DNA of 64,000 nucleotides from Agapanthus africanus (Eukaryota; Streptophyta; Magnoliopsida; Asparagales; Amaryllidaceae), in contig CM057344.1 in the NCBI GenBank assembly GCA_030015575.1, positions 183,723,044-183,787,043 on the forward strand, given 5' to 3'. The notes under the pieces were generated by a model. The model saw only the letters and a program-made list of their open reading frames with translations, was not told the origin of the DNA and did not search any database. Shown here piece after piece: positions 20,815 to 33,457 of this stretch; position 1 is the stretch's first letter; every line of letters begins with the position of its first letter. The position numbers and the translations under genes were made by a program.

Positions 20815-20815
20815 A

Positions 20816-20828
20816 TCTTCCCCCCTTA
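20816..20828 (-). other. Gypsy-2 polypurine tract
   Basis: The minus strand reads AAAGGGGGGAAGA just before the LTR start TGTAACCC, with one intervening base. Confidence 0.85.
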
Positions 20829-20855
20829 AAGAAATTCGGTCCCCGAATTTAGAAT

Positions 20856-23800
20856 TTAACTACGCGTATCTTCAAAAAGATGGGGATATCTCTTCCTCAT
20901 CTCGACCTCGGTCTCCCAGGTGACCTCCTCGCTGTTCGGGCCACGCCAAAGAACCTTGACAGACGGTATGACCTTCGACCTCAATTTCTTCACCTGCCGA
21001 TCCAAGATGACAACCGGCTGCTCGGTGAAAGAAAGGTCACGCTCTAACTGGATCGTCTGGTGCTGAATCTCCTGGGAAGGATCATGAAGGTACTTGCGGA
21101 GCATCGAGACATGGAATACGGGGTGAACATCGGGGAAGCTGGGCGGAAGAGCTAACCGATAAGCGACTGGACCAACACGCTCTAGGATCTCGAAAGGACC
21201 AACATATCTAGGACTCAGTTTCCCTTTCCGCCCAAATCTCATCACACCCTTCATCGGAGAGACCTTCAGGAAAACATGATCGCCAATAGCGAACTCGAGT
21301 CGGCGACGGCGCCTGTCAGCATAAGATTTCTGCCTGCTCTGTGCCGCTCTCATCCTGTCCCGAATCAGCTGTATTTTCTCGGTCGTCTCCTGCACAATCT
21401 GCGGCCCCAAAATACTGCTCTCCCTGAGCTCTGTCCAACATACAGGCGATCGACATCTCCTCCCATATAAAGCCTCGAAAGGTGCCATCTGAATCGTCTC
21501 CTGAAAGCTATTATTGTAGGAAAACTCGATCAAAGGCAAATGACGATCCCAGCTACCACCGAAATCTAAAACACAAGCTCTGAGCATGTCCTCAAGAGTC
21601 TGAATCGTACGCTCCGACTGACCGTCAGTCTGAGGATGAAAGGCTGTGCTAAAACTCAATCGGGTGCCCAAAGCTTCCTGTAGTTTCTGCCACAATCGGC
21701 TGGTAAACTGGGTGCCACGGTCGGACACGATGCAAGTCGGAACACCATGCAGTCGCACTATCTCATCAATATAAACCTGGGCGTACTGAGAAAATCCAAA
21801 AGTGGTCCTCACTGGCAGGAAGTGAGCCGCTTTCGTCAGTCGATCCACAATCACCCAAATAGAGTCATACCCTCGACTGGTCCTGGGTAGACCCACAACG
21901 AAGTCCATGGAGACCTGCTCCCACTTCCACTCAGGGATGGGCAAAGGCTGTAACTCGCCGGCTGGCCTCTGGTGCTCAGCCTTGACTTGCTGACAAGTCA
22001 GGCATCTCGACACAAAGTCTATAATATCCTTCTTCATCCCGTCCCACCAGTAAACCTCTCTCAAATCACGGTACATCTTGGTGGAACCTGGATGCACACT
22101 GTATACGGATCTATGTGCCTCCTCGAGAATATCACGCCTCAGTCCCTCTGAATCTGGCACACACAGTCGAGTCCCAAATCGAAGTATCCCCTGATCATCA
22201 ATCACGAACTCAGAAACTCTACCCTGCCGAATCTGCTCAATAATCTCTAAGATACGGGCATCGCCGGACTGTGCCTCGCGAATACGGTCAAGTAACTGTG
22301 GGCGTGCTCTGAAATGGGCCAGCTGTCCCCCTGTAGGAGTAAACTCGAACTGCACTCTGCTATCACATAAAACCTGCCAATCCGCCGTCGACTGCATCTG
22401 TACTGCGCTCAAACAAGATAAGCTACCTCCGGGCCTCCTACTCAAAGCATCTGCCACCACATTCGCCTTGCCCGGATGGTATAAAATCTCGCAGTCGTAA
22501 TCCTTCACCAACTCCATCCAACGGCGCTGTCTCAGGTTCAGGTCTCGCTGCTGGAAGATATACTTCAAACTCTTGTGGTCAGTGAATATCTGGCACGACT
22601 CACCGTATAGGTAATGTCTCCAGATCTTAAGTGCAAATACCACTGCAGCCATCTCTAAATCATGGGTGGGGTAGTTCTGCTCGTGTTTCCTCAGCTGCCG
22701 AGAAGCATACGCGATAACTCTGTCGTGCTGCATCAACACACATCCCAGCCCCACTCTAGAAGCATCACAATATACCACGAACCCGCCTGATCCTGAAGGC
22801 AATGCTAACACTGGAGCAGTAGTCAGACGAGTCTTCAACTGCTGGAAGCTATCCTCACATGCCTGGGTCCAATCAAAAGGAACCCCCTTCCGGGTCAACC
22901 CGGTCAACGGTGCAGCAATGCGGGAGAAATCCTGGACAAAACGTCGATAATAGCCGGCCAGACCTAGAAAACTGCGAACCTCTGTAACTGATACTGGTCT
23001 AGGCCAACACTGAACTGCCTCGATCTTCTTCGGGTCTACGCAAATACCATCTCTCGTCACCACATGACCCAAGAAGTCGACACTGTCTAGCCAGAATGCG
23101 CACTTGGAGAATTTGGCGAACAGCTGATGCTCCCTCAAAGTCTGTAATGTGATACGTAAGTGCTGCTCATGCTCCTCCCGGCTCCGAGAATAAACCAAGA
23201 TGTCGTCAATGAACACAATGATGAACTGATCGAGATACGGCCTGAATACGCGGTTCATCAAATCCATAAATGCTGCCGGGGCATTGGTGAGCCCGAACGA
23301 CATCACCAAGAACTCATAATGACCATAACGAGTACGGAAGGCGGTCTTCGGAATATCCTCCTTCCGAACCCGCAACTGGTGATAACCTGATCGTAAGTCA
23401 ACCTTCGAGAAGAACCCTGCACCCTGGAGCTGATCAAATAAGTCGTCAATGCGGGGTAGGGGATACCTGTTCCGCACAGTAACCCGGTTCAGCTGACGAT
23501 AATCAATGCATAAACGCATACTTCCGTCCTTCTTCTTAACAAACAGGACGGGAGCACCCCAAGGTGACACACTCGGTCGGATAAGCCCTTTGTCCAGCAA
23601 GTCCTGTAACTGATCCTTTAGCTCTCTCAGCTCCGCCGGGGCCATCCGATAAGGAGGTATAGAAATAGGCCCCGTGCCAGGGATCAAGTCAATACAGAAC
23701 TCAATCTCGCGCTCTGGTGGCAGACTAGGCAGCTCGTCAGGGAATACATCAGGAAACTCTCTCACAACAGGGACCTGGTCCAACGGAACCTCTGTGGAGC

Positions 23801-25568
23801 TAGTATCGCAAATATAGGCTAAGAATCCCTGACACCCTTTCCTTAAGAGCTGACCAGCGCGAAGAGATGAAATCAAGCTGGGAAGGGTAGCACTACGATC
23901 TCCCTGAATAATAAGAACCGGCTCACCAGGAAAACTGAATCTGACTGCCTTTTCACGGCAGTCCACAGATGCATAACAGGTGGCTAGCCAGTCCATACCA
24001 AGAAGAACGTCAAAGTCTAGCATATCGAGGAGAATCAAATCTACTGAAGAATCTCTCTCCCCAATACGAACGAAACACGATCGATACACAAAACGGGCAA
24101 CAAAAGACTCGCCTACCGGGGTAATAACGACAAGCGGCTGATCTAACGGAGAAGACTCTCGGCCTAACCTCGGTGCAAAATACGTGGAAACATAGGAATG
24201 TGTGGAGCCCGGATCAAATAATACCCGTGCATCAAAAGAACATACTGGCAGAGTACCTGTCACGACGGCATTGGATGCCTGTGCATCCTGAGGAGTCAAT
24301 GCGAACACTCGGGCCTGTCCACCACTAATAGCTGGCTGTCCTCTGCCTCTACCTCGGCCTCTGCCTCTGCCTCTGTCGCCTCGTCCTCTCTGGACTGGAC
24401 CGCCACGCCCACGGCCTCTAGAAGCATCTGACTGGCGTGGAGCATCATCAGGAGTAGGAAGTAAAGCTCTCTGAGAAGGTGGTGAGGGTGGTAAAGTCAC
24501 ATGCGGGACTGTCGCCGCGCCCTGGCGTCCCATGGTACAGTCTCTGACACGGTGGTACTGACTCCCACACCGAAAACATCCTGGAGACGACTGCTGGGTC
24601 TGTGGATATGAACCAAATAACTGACCTCGTCTCAATCCTCTGCCTCCGCCATCTCCCGGAAATAATCTATCACGATGTCTGCCCATCTGCCGCTGGGCTG
24701 GCGTATCAGTACGGATCCTCTTCGGCCCAGAAGCGACCGGAGTCTCAGAAATACGCTCCTCCAAAAGTAAGGCTGCGTCCATCGCGGCTGCGTATGTATC
24801 AAAGTGCTGGGTGCCGATGGCAAGGAATAGCTGTGTATCAAGCCCTCGTACAAACCTCTTTATCCTCTTCTCTTCTGTGTCGACTAGGTGCGGAGCATAT
24901 CGAGACAACTGGGTAAACTGTATATCATACTCCGACACTGTCATCCCAGGAGTCTTGCGCAGAGACTCAAAACTACGGGCTCGAGCATCTCGGACACTCT
25001 CCGGAAGAAAACGGGCAAGAAATGCAGCTGTAAACTCATCCCAGGTCATAGAAGGCAGACCTGCAGCTCGGCCTCTCTCTACTGAGTCGTACCATGTCTG
25101 GGCAAGACCCTCCAGACGAAAACTCGCAAACTCCACCAATCTATCCTCAGAACACCTCAACGAACGGCCAATCCGTGCCATCCTATCGAGAAATGTCTGT
25201 GGGTCCTCTGTCGCATCTGTACCAGTAAAAGCTGGAGGTCTCAATCTCATAAACTCCTGTAGTGAAACAGGAATAGTCTCCGTAGCAGCAGCAGGAGTGA
25301 CCATCTGTGCAGCAGGTACGATCGTGGTCCGTGCGGTGGAAGGAACGTCCTCGGATCTCTGTGCCCGGCTGGACTCAACTAAAGATCCCATCATCTGCCG
25401 CAACTCTTGCATGCCGGCCTCTAATCTGGCAATACGGTCAGGATAAGGCGGATCAGTATGACCCTGAGGGGTAGGCGTATCCTCCCGCTCGATCCTCGCC
25501 TCAGACGAGCCCGCTCGAATCTCATCCCTAGCGGCAGCCCGCTGAGCTCTCGTAGTCTTTGGCGGCAT
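20856..25568 (-). CDS. gag-pol: Gypsy-2 gag-pol polyprotein, intact, 1570 residues
   Basis: A single uninterrupted frame encodes all enzymes of the element. The start at 25568 (MPPKTTRAQ) is preferred; an in-frame ATG 12 codons upstream adds a hydrophobic tail atypical of gag. Gag spans about 105-275, a CCHC knuckle ([14 protein letters not shown]) is at 331-344 and an RG-rich linker at 384-410. The aspartic protease active site is D452 in DPGS. RT runs about 630-810 with FIDD at 786-789, RNase H about 930-1045 ([17 protein letters not shown]). The integrase zinc finger is near 1152-1193 and the catalytic triad is D1222, D1283, E1319 (35-residue spacing). A GPY/F-like segment lies near 1453-1475 and a chromodomain-like tail at 1515-1566, which in relatives targets chromatin. 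No stop or frameshift is seen, so it is plausibly active. Confidence 0.95.
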   Translation of the reverse strand: MPPKTTRAQRAAARDEIRAGSSEARIEREDTPTPQGHTDPPYPDRIARLEAGMQELRQMMGSLVESSRAQRSEDVPSTARTTIVPAAQMVTPAAATETIPVSLQEFMRLRPPAFTGTDATEDPQTFLDRMARIGRSLRCSEDRLVEFASFRLEGLAQTWYDSVERGRAAGLPSMTWDEFTAAFLARFLPESVRDARARSFESLRKTPGMTVSEYDIQFTQLSRYAPHLVDTEEKRIKRFVRGLDTQLFLAIGTQHFDTYAAAMDAALLLEERISETPVASGPKRIRTDTPAQRQMGRHRDRLFPGDGGGRGLRRGQLFGSYPQTQQSSPGCFRCGSQYHRVRDCTMGRQGAATVPHVTLPPSPPSQRALLPTPDDAPRQSDASRGRGRGGPVQRGRGDRGRGRGRGRGRGQPAISGGQARVFALTPQDAQASNAVVTGTLPVCSFDARVLFDPGSTHSYVSTYFAPRLGRESSPLDQPLVVITPVGESFVARFVYRSCFVRIGERDSSVDLILLDMLDFDVLLGMDWLATCYASVDCREKAVRFSFPGEPVLIIQGDRSATLPSLISSLRAGQLLRKGCQGFLAYICDTSSTEVPLDQVPVVREFPDVFPDELPSLPPEREIEFCIDLIPGTGPISIPPYRMAPAELRELKDQLQDLLDKGLIRPSVSPWGAPVLFVKKKDGSMRLCIDYRQLNRVTVRNRYPLPRIDDLFDQLQGAGFFSKVDLRSGYHQLRVRKEDIPKTAFRTRYGHYEFLVMSFGLTNAPAAFMDLMNRVFRPYLDQFIIVFIDDILVYSRSREEHEQHLRITLQTLREHQLFAKFSKCAFWLDSVDFLGHVVTRDGICVDPKKIEAVQCWPRPVSVTEVRSFLGLAGYYRRFVQDFSRIAAPLTGLTRKGVPFDWTQACEDSFQQLKTRLTTAPVLALPSGSGGFVVYCDASRVGLGCVLMQHDRVIAYASRQLRKHEQNYPTHDLEMAAVVFALKIWRHYLYGESCQIFTDHKSLKYIFQQRDLNLRQRRWMELVKDYDCEILYHPGKANVVADALSRRPGGSLSCLSAVQMQSTADWQVLCDSRVQFEFTPTGGQLAHFRARPQLLDRIREAQSGDARILEIIEQIRQGRVSEFVIDDQGILRFGTRLCVPDSEGLRRDILEEAHRSVYSVHPGSTKMYRDLREVYWWDGMKKDIIDFVSRCLTCQQVKAEHQRPAGELQPLPIPEWKWEQVSMDFVVGLPRTSRGYDSIWVIVDRLTKAAHFLPVRTTFGFSQYAQVYIDEIVRLHGVPTCIVSDRGTQFTSRLWQKLQEALGTRLSFSTAFHPQTDGQSERTIQTLEDMLRACVLDFGGSWDRHLPLIEFSYNNSFQETIQMAPFEALYGRRCRSPVCWTELRESSILGPQIVQETTEKIQLIRDRMRAAQSRQKSYADRRRRRLEFAIGDHVFLKVSPMKGVMRFGRKGKLSPRYVGPFEILERVGPVAYRLALPPSFPDVHPVFHVSMLRKYLHDPSQEIQHQTIQLERDLSFTEQPVVILDRQVKKLRSKVIPSVKVLWRGPNSEEVTWETEVEMRKRYPHLFEDTRS

Positions 25569-25787
25569 CGAAGCTGGAATAAGAAACAGGACTGATAAGA
25601 TCATTGCAATTGAATCAAGGAATGCAAGGAATCAAGAAAGGAAATACAAGCAATTATGTCCTAAGGTCACTTAGGCGGAGTACCGTATCGTAAGTATGCC
25701 GCGGATCATACCCACGCTACGCCACTCTGCTTAAGTCACCTACTCCATCTACCAAGGTCGTCCTACACTCAGAAAGGTAAAACCTAC

Positions 25788-25799
25788 GCTCTGATACCA
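25788..25799 (-). other. Gypsy-2 primer-binding site (initiator tRNA-Met)
   Basis: TGGTATCAGAGC on minus, four bases downstream of the 5' LTR end at 25804. Confidence 0.95.
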
Positions 25800-25803
25800 A
25801 CTT

Positions 25804-28800
25804 TGTCACGACCCGAAAGTACGGAACGTGACTGGCACTTAGATTACGAGACGTCTAAAGGCGTACCGTAACCTAAGTCAGCCAAAGCCCAGAAATCTAA
25901 CCGAAAATCAAAAGAGAGTGAAGGAAAACCTTAAATGAAAACGGTTTTGAAATCAATTAAGTTGCATAGAATCCAAAAAAAGAACATCAAAAATTCCCGA
26001 AAATTTCGGCAGAGTCTCCCCTGTATTTTCTATCCCCCAAAATGGGTACAACAAGATAATAAACCTGTAATTATAAAAATGGCATCCCCAAGCGGGAGCT
26101 AGCTCTTCGCCCAAGGCGGATCACAACCACATGCAATATAATAGTAATATCAAGAAAAAGAGCATAAAAGAGATGCAAATACCAGAAAACACACGTCGGC
26201 TCAAGTGAGCTCGACCCAAAAGAAACCACAAATATACAAATCTCTCAGTCTCATCACTAGGTCGCATATACAATACAAGTGGTAGATGGAGAATACTAGA
26301 TACAATGATAAAGCAAAAAGAAATAAAGTATACTCGCAACCCACCTACGGGCGATGTCGCGAGTCTGCGCAAAAGGAACTGATGACAAGATAGCTCGCCG
26401 CTACAAGACTGACGGGTCCGACCTGCAAGACACTGTGGCACAACGGGGGTGAGTTGCCAGCTCGTGAGTAAATATAACATCTAGTAAGGCAATCGTAAGA
26501 ATGCACGCAATGCGGAACAACATGTATGTCCATATGTGATATAATAACTCTAGTATGCATGCATATGTATGCAATACCTTTCCTAACTCTTTAAGTGTTT
26601 TAAATGTTAAGGTTACTGCATTCTTAACTTTTAGAAAACGAATGTCTGTATAATAGCCAAATATCATCAAGAAATCCTCAGAAAACCCGTGTCAAGCATC
26701 GACACCAAATAGGAATCATATCTGTCTCAATGTCGGGCTCCGTCAGTCCGGATCGGCCCATATCATAAATCTCACGACAACGGTCGGTATCCTCCGGATA
26801 TCCGCCGCGCCAGACATCACCGGTAGGTAGTCTTCCCCTGCCAGGCTCATCGTCTACAACTCGATCTTCTTGCCCCGGGGTACCATACCGGGCCCACCAT
26901 GTACCCGAGACGGTTCATCCACTCCTCGAATCGGGTCTCGAAATCCAACAGAAAACATGAAAACTCATGGTGGACGACACAGACATCACGAGAAAACCGC
27001 AACTTTGTTTTGAAAATGATAAATCTAAGGTTTTGTTGAATTCTTGCGGTTTTCCCCAAAAATCCAGAAATCACAGAAAAACTGAAATCATCAAGAAAAT
27101 CATAGTGTCCACATGTTATATATAATAAATGTCTATGATATCAATGTATGTGATGTGAGTTTTAGTAGCAATCTATATAAATATGATGATAATGCATGGT
27201 ATATGCATGCTATGCAACTTCATATATCATGTTTGAATGCAAATAGCGATATTAAGTTAAACAGGTTTTCTAGTGTACGTGGCATGGCAATTACCAAAGG
27301 CGTGTGTGTCACATGAATAGTGCGCGTGCAATCGATGCCAATGGTAAGGTGTTCGTGTCCTACGAAATGATATCGCGTATGTATATATGAACGTCATATG
27401 AATGTCCATGCAATCTAGTATAGGGTTAGCTGTGAGGGTATGCCATGTATATAAATGGATAAGCTAGCTAACAATATAATTAATGCATAAAGTAGGGTAA
27501 TCCTAACTAGGGGGGCGCCTCGCGCCATCCAGACGATTCCCCCGTAGATGAATATATCTACTCACCAGAAATCCCCGCTAATCTGATCCGGCCACCGCTT
27601 TGCCTTTTCGCGCCGTATCCGAAGTTTCCCCGACCGATCCTAAATTTGCACAACACCAAGTATAAGATTACAACACCTAAAACGATGCAAGTCACATTAT
27701 ACAAATATCGACGCTCACAAATTAAACATAGCATGCACTCGGTGCGCGGAAAAACGCACGAAAATCGCTAATTTTTAGCTAAAATCGTCATTTCGGGGAA
27801 ATCGACAAAACTACAACCCGACTAGACGAAACCCCACGTTCGCGCACTCTAATAATCCTATACGAAGCTAATAATATCGCTAACCTAGCGCAATTTGAAC
27901 GCATACTATTTTTCGTAAAAATCTAGTAAGCGATTTTCAAACCAAATCGATACAAACGTTGAAATTTGTCGTTTTAGCGAGCATACCAATACACAATTAA
28001 CCACTCTAATCACCTAGATAACCATCCCTAACATAATCCCACCATTATGCTACAAACCCTAATTTCTAAAATCAAAACCTTCTCTTGAATTTTCAAAAAC
28101 CAACCATTACAATGAAATTAACACTTTAAAATACTAATTTAGCTTATTTAAACTACAAATTTAACAACTAGTTTAGGATTTATACCTTACAAGTGAACCC
28201 TAACTTGCACTTGACCTTGAAAGATGCCTCCTTTTACCTTATTTTGAAGCAAATTAGGGTTGGAAAGTGGTGGAATAGGATTATGGTTTGAATTTGTGAA
28301 GAAATGTGTTGATTTCGGTGGATTTTGATGATTTTTTTTCATGATTTTAGAAGCAAGAAAGAGAGAGGGGAATGGGGTTTGCTCAGGTTGAGCTCGACCT
28401 GAGGTAGAGGAGGGAGGTTGTGGGAGTTTTGAAGAAGTTTCTAGGTCAAACAAATATCATATGATATCATTTAATGCTTTTCATTTCAACTTTTTCCAAA
28501 AAAACCCCTTTTTCATCATTTTTTTCATAATTTTCCCACCATAAAACCAAAAGTTTGCAAGACATGATATAATTTTATTAACACCATATTTTAGCTTATA
28601 AAGACTCCTAATTAAGAAATTTACCTAATTAAATTTGTATTTATCCCTAATTAAATGTATTTAAAAAGGCTTAAAATAATAAAAAAATTAATTAATTACG
28701 AAAAAAATTTATTTAACTAGAAAATTATAAGTGACATTTTAGTGACAAAATTATAGTAATATCTTACCTAAATTTTGTATAATTAGGTCTACAATGAAAA

Positions 28801-28884
28801 ATATCAATTTTGACTTTTTACGGAAAAAGCCGAAAAATTGGCCGATTACCGAAAAACTGCCTAAACGATTTTCGAAGGGTTACA
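25804..28884 (-). repeat. Gypsy-2 5' LTR
   Basis: 3081 bp, with one difference noticed from the left copy. It starts TGTAACCCTTCG on minus at 28884 and ends GGTCGTGACA at 25804, next to the primer site. The gag-pol promoter should lie here; I could not pick a convincing TATA box. Confidence 0.95.
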
Positions 28885-28889
28885 TTAAT

Positions 28890-29171
28890 GAACTTCAGGT
28901 CGTTCCGTCCATTGTTGACCCAATACTTTTGTATTGCGATAAGAATAGGGCTATAGCTTTAGCGAAGGAACCACGGTCCCATCAGAAATCTAGGCACATC
29001 TTAAGGCGGTATCACCTGATCAGGGAGATCGTAGATCGCCAGGAGATCGAGGTCCGAAGAGTGGATACAAAAGACAACACTGCGGATCCATTCACTAAGG
29101 CCCTTCCTCAAGCACAGTTCGAGAGACTTTTTGAGATGTTGGGTATGCGGTACGCTAATGGCTGGCCCTAG
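28890..29171 (+). pseudogene. pol: Copia-A pol, C-terminal RNase H end
   Basis: This continues the frame cut at 17733 after the TTAAT duplication. It includes YCDKNRAIAL, KSRHILRRYHLIRE and NTADPFTKALP, typical of the copia RNase H end, and stops at TAG 29169-29171. An apparent longer frame from 28794 is a chance fusion with the Gypsy-2 LTR. Confidence 0.9.
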
Positions 29172-29217
29172 AGCAGACGTTGGATACTCGGTACGCCAAT
29201 ATATATGGCCTTAGTGC

Positions 29218-29228
29218 AAGTGGGAGAT
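29218..29228 (+). other. Copia-A polypurine tract
   Basis: AAGTGGGAGAT lies immediately before the LTR start TGTTGGATATG. The same tract precedes the Copia-B LTR at 32616-32626. Confidence 0.85.
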
Positions 29229-30339
29229 TGTTGGATATGTATGCCTTAGAGCCCATTATTGTATATGTATACATATAGATGCTTGGACATATATATGTAC
29301 ATGACAGTCTTGCTCGATATGATAGTATGCTATTTGGTTTGACTATATCTTAACATGTGTATGTTTTACTTGCTATTACATATCTTTTATACATGTTGAT
29401 AAAGCCCGTAGGATCAATGCTAGACTACCTGCGTTGTGATGGCGATCATACTTGTGGGAGCTGGGTAGTCGGTACGTACATCCTTAAATGGTCCCTAGTC
29501 GTGGGAGTATCGAGACTGGGCATCGATATTCCAGAGTAGACTAGTGTATACGTTTCTAGACCCCGATGAGGGGCGATGGTTTGGTCCCGCAACCATTGGT
29601 CTTTAGACCTAAGACCGTATACAGGTGCTCACTAGGGGTGAGTACACCGGACGGACACGCCGAGAATTTCCAGATGGTACTATACCTATCATCAGGTGGA
29701 AGTTCTCAGGTGACATGAGTATAGATTAGTCTTTAGACATGAGATCGGCATTTGTCCCGTGTGAGTTCCCACCGTGCTTTGATCACTATCCTACCACGGC
29801 TCTACTGAGTCGTGCATACATGTTTTGGTTGGGTATAGTCCCGAGCCACATGGAGGCAGTGAGCGGTTGTTGGGGATTCGTCTCTCCCGGTATAGGGAGT
29901 GGATATCGCACTGTATTCGATTGGTCATGACCATAAGACTTTGGCCAAGGCAGTTGGGATTTACTGATAGGCTGATCAGTAGTTTCCCGGATTGGTCCTG
30001 AGCCGCATCAGCACGAATTACTAGGGTCTGACGTTTACCACCCCCTAGATCCAGTATGCGATACTCTCAGACGAAGAAACCGGACTGTACGGAGATTATT
30101 ACAGATAGGCTCAGTAAGGATCCGGATGAGTTTGCTCGTCGGCCTTCCTTTTCGACAGATACCCGGGTAGCCGTTACGTACAGCTAGTGTCGCTGACGTG
30201 CTTATGGTTATGGATTTATCCAATAACTCACTGCCGGCAGAGTCTCACACAGAGGGTTTCCCTGGTTCAGGCGAAATGATGTAGTAGCCGTATTGGATAA
30301 GTGCAGGGTTCCGATCGATTGATGTACTTTGTACTCGGA
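29229..30339 (+). repeat. Copia-A 3' LTR, proximal half, broken at 30339
   Basis: It begins TGTTGGATATGTATGCC and follows the Copia-B LTR for about 1.1 kb with a few percent divergence. At GTACTCGGA it switches without a gap to integrase coding sequence. The shared CGGA (30336-30339) is microhomology at the breakpoint. The last roughly 1 kb of the LTR is missing. Confidence 0.85.
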
Positions 30340-32569
30340 ATTCCGGGACTTTCTAAAAGAGAATGGCATTCTCCCTCAGCTTACTCCTCCGTATACACCA
30401 CAACACAATGGCGTGTCGGAACGAAGGAACCGTACCCTATTGGATATGGTTCGCTCCATGATGAGTAATGCCGAGTTACCTCTTTCTTTCTAGGGGTTTG
30501 CCCTTGAATCGGCTGCATTCATATTGAATAGAGCACCGTCAAAATCAGTGCCTACCACCCTATATGAAATATGGAGTGGGAAGAGACCATGTCTTGATTA
30601 CATTAAGATATTGGGGTGTCCTGGTTTTGTTAAAAAGCAGAATCCAGATAAACTTGAGGCAAGGTCTGTATTGTGCAAGTTTGTGGGATACCCTAAGCAT
30701 TCCAAGGGGTATCTGTTCTACCACACCGAGGAACAGAAGGTGTTAGTATCTCGCCATGCTACCTTTTTAGAAAGGGAATTTCTTGCAAAAGAAATTAGTG
30801 GGAGTACGGTGGAACTAGAAGAAATTCCGGAACCACAAACTATAACAGAAGATTTGGTAGAATCCTTAGATTCAGTAATACCCGACAAACCTCAGCCACT
30901 CTGCAGATCTAGTAGGATTTCTCATCCGCCCGAGAGATACTACGGTTTTCTCATAGACGAAGATCGAGAGGATTACATCTTGGAAGAAAATGATCCTACT
31001 AGTTTCAGGCAGGCCAATATCAGTAAGGACTCTGATAAGTGGCTGGATGCTATGCGATCTGAAATGGAGTCCATGTACGCCAATAAAGTGTTGACCGTGG
31101 AAGTTGCTTCACCTGGGATAAAACCCGTTGGATGCAAATGAATCTACAAGAAGAAGTTTGGTGTAGATGGGCAGGTGGAAACCTATAAGGCTAGATTTGT
31201 TGCAAAAGGTTTTTGTCAAAGACCAGGAGTGGACGATGACGAAACCTTTTCTCCAGTGGCTATGCTCAAATCTATTCGGATCCTACTTGCCTTTACTGCC
31301 TTCCATGACTATGAGATCTGGTAGATGGACGTAAAAATGGTTTTTCTGAACGGAAGTTTAGAATAGTGCGTTTATATGGATCAGCCGGAAGGTTTCGTAG
31401 ACAGTGGGAGCAGCGGGAAGGTGTGCAAGTTGCTTAAATCCATTTATGGATTGAAGCAGGCATCGCGGAGCTGGAACATCTGTTTTGATGAAACGGTCAA
31501 GGAATTTGACTTCATCAAGAACGAGGATGAGCCTTGTATTTATAAGAAGATTGTAGGACGAACTGTCGTATTTCTAGTCTTGTTCATGGACGACATTCTT
31601 TTGATAGGAAATGACATTCCTATACTACAATCAGTCAAACTATTCTTGTCACAAAGGTTCTCCATGAAGGACCTGGGTGATGTCTCGTACATTCTGAGGA
31701 TCAAGATCTACAGAGATAGATCTAAGAGATTACTGGGACTTTCACAGTCCAGGTACATAGAGACCGTACTAAAGAGATTTAGTATGGAAGATTCCAAGTA
31801 CGGTAACATACCCGTATTGCATGGAACCACCCTCTCCAAAGAGATGTCTCCCAAGACTGACGAGGAGAGGGTTTGCATGAGCAGTATACCCTACGCTTCG
31901 GCGGTATGATCTATAATGTATGCGATGCTATGTACAAGGCCAGATGTAGCTTATGCGCTAAGCGTGATGAGCCGGTATCAGTCGAACCCAGGTGAGGACC
32001 ACTGGACAACAGTAAAGAACATTCTCAAATAGCTGAGAAGGACTAAGGAGATGTTCTTGGTTTACGGTAATTGAGACCTAAAGGTTGAGTCCTTTACCGA
32101 TTCAAGCTTGCAGAGTGACAAGGATGACAGCAAGTCTGTCTATGGTTTTGTATTTACCCTCAACGGAGGGGCGATGTGTTGGAAGAGCTCTAAACATGAT
32201 ACCGTTGCAGACTCGACGATGGAGGCTGAATATATTGCTGCAAGCGATACCGCAAAAGAGGCTGTCTGGATGAAGAAGTTCATTAATGAACTTCAGGTCG
32301 TTCCGTCCATTGTTGACCCAATACCTTTGTATTGCGATAAGAATGAGGCTATAGTTTTAGTGAAGGAACCACGGTCCTATCAGAAATCCAGGCACATCTT
32401 AAGGCGGTATCACCTGATCAGGGAGATCGTAGATCGCCAGGAGATCGAGGTCCGAAGTGTGGATAAAAAAGACAACACTGCGGGTCCATTCACCAAGGCC
32501 CTTCCTCAAACACAGTTCGAGAGACCTTTTGAGATGTTGGGTATACGGTACGCCAACAGCTGGCCCTAG
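30340..32569 (+). pseudogene. pol: Copia-B pol fragment: late integrase, RT, RNase H
   Basis: It matches Copia-A pol from 15783 onward, so protease, the integrase zinc site and the first catalytic residues are lost. It starts at TTCCGGGACTTTC and keeps the integrase E motif (HNGVSERRN), RT with FMDD in place of YVDD (31588-31599), and RNase H through the final TAG at 32567. Stops occur in one frame at 30491, 31139, 31322, about 31364, 31907, 32029 and 32071, with no frameshift. Those at 31322, 32029 and 32071 are the same as in Copia-A, so the common ancestor was already defective, or one copy arose by duplication of the other. Confidence 0.9.
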
Positions 32570-32626
32570 AGCAGACGTTGGATACTCGGTACGCTAATAT
32601 ATATGGCCTTAGTGCAAGTGGGAGAT

Positions 32627-33457
32627 TGTTGGATATGTATGCCTTGGAGGCCATTATTGTATATGCATACATATAGATGCTTGGACATATATATGTACAT
32701 GACAATCTTGCTCGATATGATAGTATGCTATTTGGTTTGACTATATCTTAACATGTGTATGTTTTACTTGCTATTACATATCTTTTATACATGTTGATAA
32801 AGCCCATAGGATCAATGCTAGACTACCTGCGTTGTGATGGCGATCATACTTGTGGGAGCTGGGTAGTCGGTACGTATATCCTTAAATGGTCCCTAGTCGT
32901 GGGAGTATCGAGACTGGGCATCAATATTACAGAATAGACTGGTGTATACGTTTCTAGACCCCGACGAGGGGCGATGGTTTGGTCCCGCAACCATTAGTCT
33001 ATAGACTTAAGACCGTATACAGGTGCTCACTAGGGGTGAGTACACCGGATGGACTCGCCGGGAACTTCCAAATGGTACTATACCTATCGTCAGGTGGAAG
33101 TTCTCAGGTGGCATGAGTAAATGTTAATCTTTAGACATGAGATCGGTATTTATCTTGTGTGAGTTCCCACTGTACTTTGATCACTACCCTACCACGGCTC
33201 TACTGAGTTGTGCAAACAGGTTTTGGTTGGGTACAGTCCCGAACCACATGGAGGCAGTGAGCGATTGTTGGGGATTCGTCTCTCCCGGTATAGGGAGTCG
33301 ATATCGCATTGTGTTCGACTGGTCAGGACCATAAGACCTTGGCCAAGGCAGTTGAGATTTACTGATAGGCTGATCAGTAGTTTCCCAGATTGGTCTTGAG
33401 TCGCATCAGCACGAATTACCAGGTTATCAGGGTCTGACGTTTACCCCCTAGACCCGG
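32627..33457 (+). repeat. Copia-B 3' LTR, first part
   Basis: It starts TGTTGGATATGTATGCC after the tract AAGTGGGAGAT. It is interrupted at 33457 by a gypsy solo LTR and resumes at 36454. CCCGG (33453-33457) is the duplicated target. Confidence 0.9.

Larger units (their letters stand above)
17734..28884 (-). mobile_element. Gypsy-2: complete, very young Ty3/gypsy chromovirus
   Basis: The element is 11,151 bp with two 3081-bp LTRs, a TTAAT duplication, tRNA-Met primer site, polypurine tract and an intact gag-pol frame, all on minus. I noticed one LTR difference (A at 20320, G at 28390), which implies insertion on the order of ten thousand years ago at the assumed rate. Domain order gag-PR-RT-RH-INT with a C-terminal chromodomain-like segment places it among plant chromoviruses, most likely the Tekay/Del group. 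It is the only element in the window with everything needed for self-mobilisation. Confidence 0.95.

Noticed and set aside
28794-29171. A 125-codon frame that looks like a fusion protein
   Set aside because: Its first 31 codons are Gypsy-2 LTR read in antisense and the rest is the Copia-A RNase H end; chance fusion at the insertion edge.
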